Assembly (NCBI GenBank): GCA_025936045.1
Contig: JAICUB010000024.1
Location: 41,382-105,381, forward strand
Length of the DNA: 64,000 nt
Origin: Polyangiaceae bacterium
GTDB taxonomy: Bacteria; Myxococcota_A; Polyangia; Polyangiales; Polyangiaceae
Reading direction: 5' to 3'
Shown here: positions 61,401-64,000 of the stretch, one piece after another
Numbering within the stretch: the stretch's first letter is position 1
Layout: each line of letters begins with the position of its first letter
Position numbers and translations under genes: made by a program
Notes under the pieces: model-generated
The model's database searches: none
What the model was told of the DNA's origin: nothing
Seen by the model: the letters and a program-made list of their open reading frames with translations, nothing else

Positions 61401-62909
61401 TTACCCTGTTTTACTGGAACGCGCTCGGCTCACGGCTTCTTCCCAATCTGAGCGAAAATCCTCACGTTCTTCAGAGGAAAGGCGCGGCGAGAAGGTTCGC
61501 TCGAGCTTTCCCATGCCGGCAGCTTCGGCGGGCGTCGGAAAAAGTCCCACGCCCACCCCCGCAAGCATGGCCGCCCCGCGCGCGGTGGACTCGAGCTCCG
61601 TCGGCCGCTCGACCGAGACGCCCGAAAAGTCGCTCTGGAGCTGCATCAGAAGGTCGTTCGCCGCGGCGCCGCCGTCCACGCGCAGTCGCGCGACGGGTTC
61701 GCCGCGGTCGGCTTGCATCGCGCGGAGCACGTCGTCCACCTCGAGCGCGACCGCCTCGAGCGTGGCACGCGCGAGGTGCGCGCGCGTCGTTCCGCGCGTG
61801 ATGCCGGTGATGATGCCGCGCGCATCCGCGTCCCAATAAGGTGCGCCGAGCCCGGCGAGCGCCGGCACGAACCTGACTCCGCCGCTCGAGTCGACGCTCC
61901 GCGCGAGCCCTTCGATCTCCGCCGCGGAGCCGATGATGCCGAGCCCGTCGCGTAGCCACTGCACGGCCGCGCCCGCCACGAACACGCTGCCTTCGAGGGC
62001 GTAGGCGACCTCGTCTCCCACCTGCCAAGCCATGGTGGAGAGCAAGCCCGAGCGACTCGTGACCCGGCGTGACCCGGTGTTGACCAGCAAGAACGCGCCG
62101 GTCCCGTAGGTGCACTTCGCGTCACCCACCGTGAAGCACGCTTGCCCGAAGAGTGCGGCGTGTTGATCGCCGGCGAGCCCCGCGACTGGAATACCGTCCG
62201 GCAGCCCCGGCACTCCGTGCGTGACGGCGACTTGGCCCGCGCTCGGCACGATGCGGGGCAAGATCGCCTGCGGGACGCGCAGGAGCCGGCACATCTCCTC
62301 GTCCCACGCGCGCCGTTCGAGATCCATGAGGAGCGTGCGCGAGGCGTTCGTCACGTCCGTCACGTGCGGCGCGCGGGCCGCGGCGCCGCCCGCGAGCCGG
62401 AATACCAGGTAGGAATCCACGGTGCCGAAGCAGAGCTCCCCCGCCTCGGCGCGTGCGCGCGCGCCGGCGACGTGGTCGAGCAGCCATTCGACCTTGGTGC
62501 CTGAAAAATACGGGTCGAGGACGAGCCCCGTCGTGCGCGTGACGGCGGCGCGCTTGCCGGCCGCTTCGAGCTCGGCGCAGCGGCGGCTCGTGCGCCGATC
62601 CTGCCAGACGATCGCGGGGTGGATTGCCCGGCCGGTCGTGCGTTCCCAGATCAACGTCGTCTCGCGCTGATTCGTGATGCCGACGGCGGCAATGTCGGTG
62701 CCGGGCACACTCGCACTCCGGAGCGTCTCCTTCACGGCCCCGACGACGCTGTCCCAGATTTCTTCGGGCTCGTGCTCGACCCAGCCGGGCTCGGGAAAAT
62801 GCTGGGGGAACTCGAGCGTCGCGCGCCCGAGCGTGCGCCCGTCGAGGGCCATCACGAGCGCCGTCGACCCCGTCGTGCCTTGGTCGATCGAAAGGAGGTA
62901 CTTCGCCAT
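61401..62909 (-). CDS. glpK: Glycerol kinase
   Basis: ATG 62909 gives 502 residues with the FGGY kinase signatures: LLSIDQGTTGSTALVM, ITNQRETTLIWERTTGRAIHPAIVWQDRRT, FSGTKVEWLLDHVAGARARAEAGELCFGTVDSYLVFRL, HVTDVTNASRTLLMDL and AGDQHAALFGQACFTVGDAKCTYGTGAFLLVNTG. It phosphorylates glycerol to glycerol 3-phosphate. The upstream intergenic region faces the FHA gene. No glpF or glpR is in the window. Confidence 0.95.
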   Translation of the reverse strand: MAKYLLSIDQGTTGSTALVMALDGRTLGRATLEFPQHFPEPGWVEHEPEEIWDSVVGAVKETLRSASVPGTDIAAVGITNQRETTLIWERTTGRAIHPAIVWQDRRTSRRCAELEAAGKRAAVTRTTGLVLDPYFSGTKVEWLLDHVAGARARAEAGELCFGTVDSYLVFRLAGGAAARAPHVTDVTNASRTLLMDLERRAWDEEMCRLLRVPQAILPRIVPSAGQVAVTHGVPGLPDGIPVAGLAGDQHAALFGQACFTVGDAKCTYGTGAFLLVNTGSRRVTSRSGLLSTMAWQVGDEVAYALEGSVFVAGAAVQWLRDGLGIIGSAAEIEGLARSVDSSGGVRFVPALAGLGAPYWDADARGIITGITRGTTRAHLARATLEAVALEVDDVLRAMQADRGEPVARLRVDGGAAANDLLMQLQSDFSGVSVERPTELESTARGAAMLAGVGVGLFPTPAEAAGMGKLERTFSPRLSSEEREDFRSDWEEAVSRARSSKTG

Positions 62910-63022
62910 GTCCCGTGTGTTCCCCCGCACCACGACCGACAAAATCGTGCCCGCGGTGAACCGAGCGTAACGCTTACTTCCTCTTGTACCAAGCCTTGGG
63001 CAAAGCTAGCCTCAGGCGGCCC

Positions 63023-64000
63023 ATGGCGCGCATCTTGCTCGTGTCACCGGACGGACAGCAAGTGGTGGAGCTGCGCGACTTCAACTCGCTCGGTCGCCAT
63101 CCGTCGAACACGATCCAGCTTCTCGACAAGATTGTGTCGAAGGAGCACTGCATCATCGAGCGCCGCGGGCCGGCGCTCGTGCTCCGCGATCTCGGGAGCT
63201 TGAACGGCACCTACGTGAACGGCGAGCGCGTCAACGGCGAGCGCGAGCTCAAGCACGGTGACGACATCGCGCTCGGCGGTACGCGCGCGCTACGACGACG
63301 GCTCGGGTCGGCCCATGCCGACCGCTCAGGTGCACCCGCAGCAATACACGCAACCCGTCCAACAGATGGGGCAGGCCGGATGGACGCCGCAGAACGCGCC
63401 GCCGCCGAGCCAATACGGCGCTCCGTCCATGCCCGCGACGACACCCGGCTTCTCGCCGGTGAACGCGCCGGGGGCCGCGCCGTTCCAGCCCGGGCAGCAG
63501 CCGGCTCAGGCCGGCATTCTCCCGGTCACCGGCACGCGCGTCGACGTGAACGACAAGGCACGCGCGATCGGTACGCAGATCGCCGCGATCCAAAAGGGCT
63601 TTCTCCCGGTCGAGCAGCTCAAGCAAAATCCGCAGCAGCTCGCCGACGATTACGAGCGCCTGCGCCTCTCGCACGAGCTCTCGCGCGAGATCGCGCTCGA
63701 GCGCGAATTGCCGAAGCTTCTCACCAAAATCCTGCTCACGATCTTCAAGTTCGTGCGCGCCGACCGCGGCGTGATCTTCCTGATGGACGAGCGGGGCGAG
63801 CTCGTACCGAGCGCGAGCCAGCGCCGCGACGGGACGGAGTCACCCATCCAAGTCTCCTCCACGATCATGAATCACGTGATCAAGGAGCGCGCGACGGTGC
63901 TGACGCACGACGCCGCGATGGATTTCGCCGCGTCGAAGGGCAAGAGCATGATCCTGAACCGGATCGGCTCGGCCATCGTGGCGCCGCTCCTGCACAACAA
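63023..64000 (+). pseudogene. FHA-GAF protein, single-base frameshift and cut by window end
   Basis: ATG 63023 reads an FHA domain (ILLVSPDGQQVVELRDFNSLGRHPSNTIQLLDKIVSKEHCIIERRGPALVLRDLGSLNGTYVNGERVNGERELKHGDDIALGG). At about 63281-63291 (ACGCGCGCGCTAC) the frame that continues the protein sense switches by one base: DDGSGRPMPTAQ, a Gln/Pro-rich linker, ELSREIALERELPKLLTKILLTIFKFVRADRGVIFLMDERGELVPSA (GAF). The reading frame on both sides is coherent, so a one-base insertion or sequencing error in the CG run is likely. In myxobacteria, FHA-GAF proteins often continue into an adenylate-cyclase domain, beyond this window. Confidence 0.75.

Overview
This is a very GC-rich, densely coded bacterial chromosome segment. 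It most resembles a myxobacterium of the Polyangiales/Sorangiineae type. The reasons are the many lipoproteins with long Gly/Ser/Thr (GTGG-type) spacers, a CsgA/C-factor-like short-chain dehydrogenase, a TIGR02147-family regulator, an AgmX/PglI-like lipoprotein, giant scaffold proteins (MshEN-GAF-HEAT; receiver-TPR; FHA-GAF), several ECF sigma operons and frequent ATGA/GTGA start-stop overlaps. I saw no insertion sequence, phage gene, CRISPR array, rRNA or tRNA by eye. Gene calls rest on reading the ORF track and sequence; no database search was possible.

Layout. 1-16 kb: two related ECF-sigma modules (sigma, membrane anti-sigma candidate with TPR-like tail, lipoprotein, and a nearby outer-membrane-like protein) bracket a set of glycine-rich lipoproteins. 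Two of these lipoproteins carry polysaccharidase domains: a GH45-like endoglucanase and a GH16-like glucanase. An amino-acid permease, a 32-residue basic protein and the CsgA-like SDR also lie here. 16-23 kb: a LytS/LytTR two-component pair, then a TolC-MacA-MacB-type tripartite exporter. 23-27 kb: a DTW-domain tRNA-modification enzyme fused to a degenerate exonuclease-like domain, an ECF/anti-sigma/periplasmic metal-sensor-like operon, a four-EF-hand secreted protein and a PEGA protein. 28-29 kb: a divergent RecA. 30-43 kb: sulfur handling (TusA, DsrE-like, a split YeeE/YedE pair, a cupin-type regulator, Rrf2), lipoproteins with a TIGR02147 regulator, a frameshifted M15/extensin-like gene, a large MshEN-GAF-HEAT protein, peptide deformylase and an NtrC-type regulator. 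44-49 kb: NamZ-type muramidase, aminopeptidase P, and a bufferin-like RiPP operon (Cys-rich lipoprotein precursor, DUF692/MNIO enzyme, DUF2063 partner). 49-53 kb: a translationally coupled membrane operon (small membrane protein, alpha/alpha-toroid protein, GT-C-like protein). 53-64 kb: folP-cdaA-ybbR (folate and c-di-AMP), a CDF transporter, a giant receiver/TPR protein, a SurA-like protein, a UPF0158 protein, glycerol kinase, and an FHA-GAF protein that is frameshifted and cut by the window end.

The most interesting system is the bufferin-like operon at 46.8-49.1 kb. Its precursor is predicted to be a lipoprotein with an internally duplicated cysteine core, and a strong hairpin separates it from the modifying-enzyme genes. 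Other notable items are the DTW-exonuclease fusion, the bacterial GH45 lipoprotein, the paired sigma modules, two apparent single-base frameshifts, and a handful of AT-rich palindromes that stand out as candidate operators.
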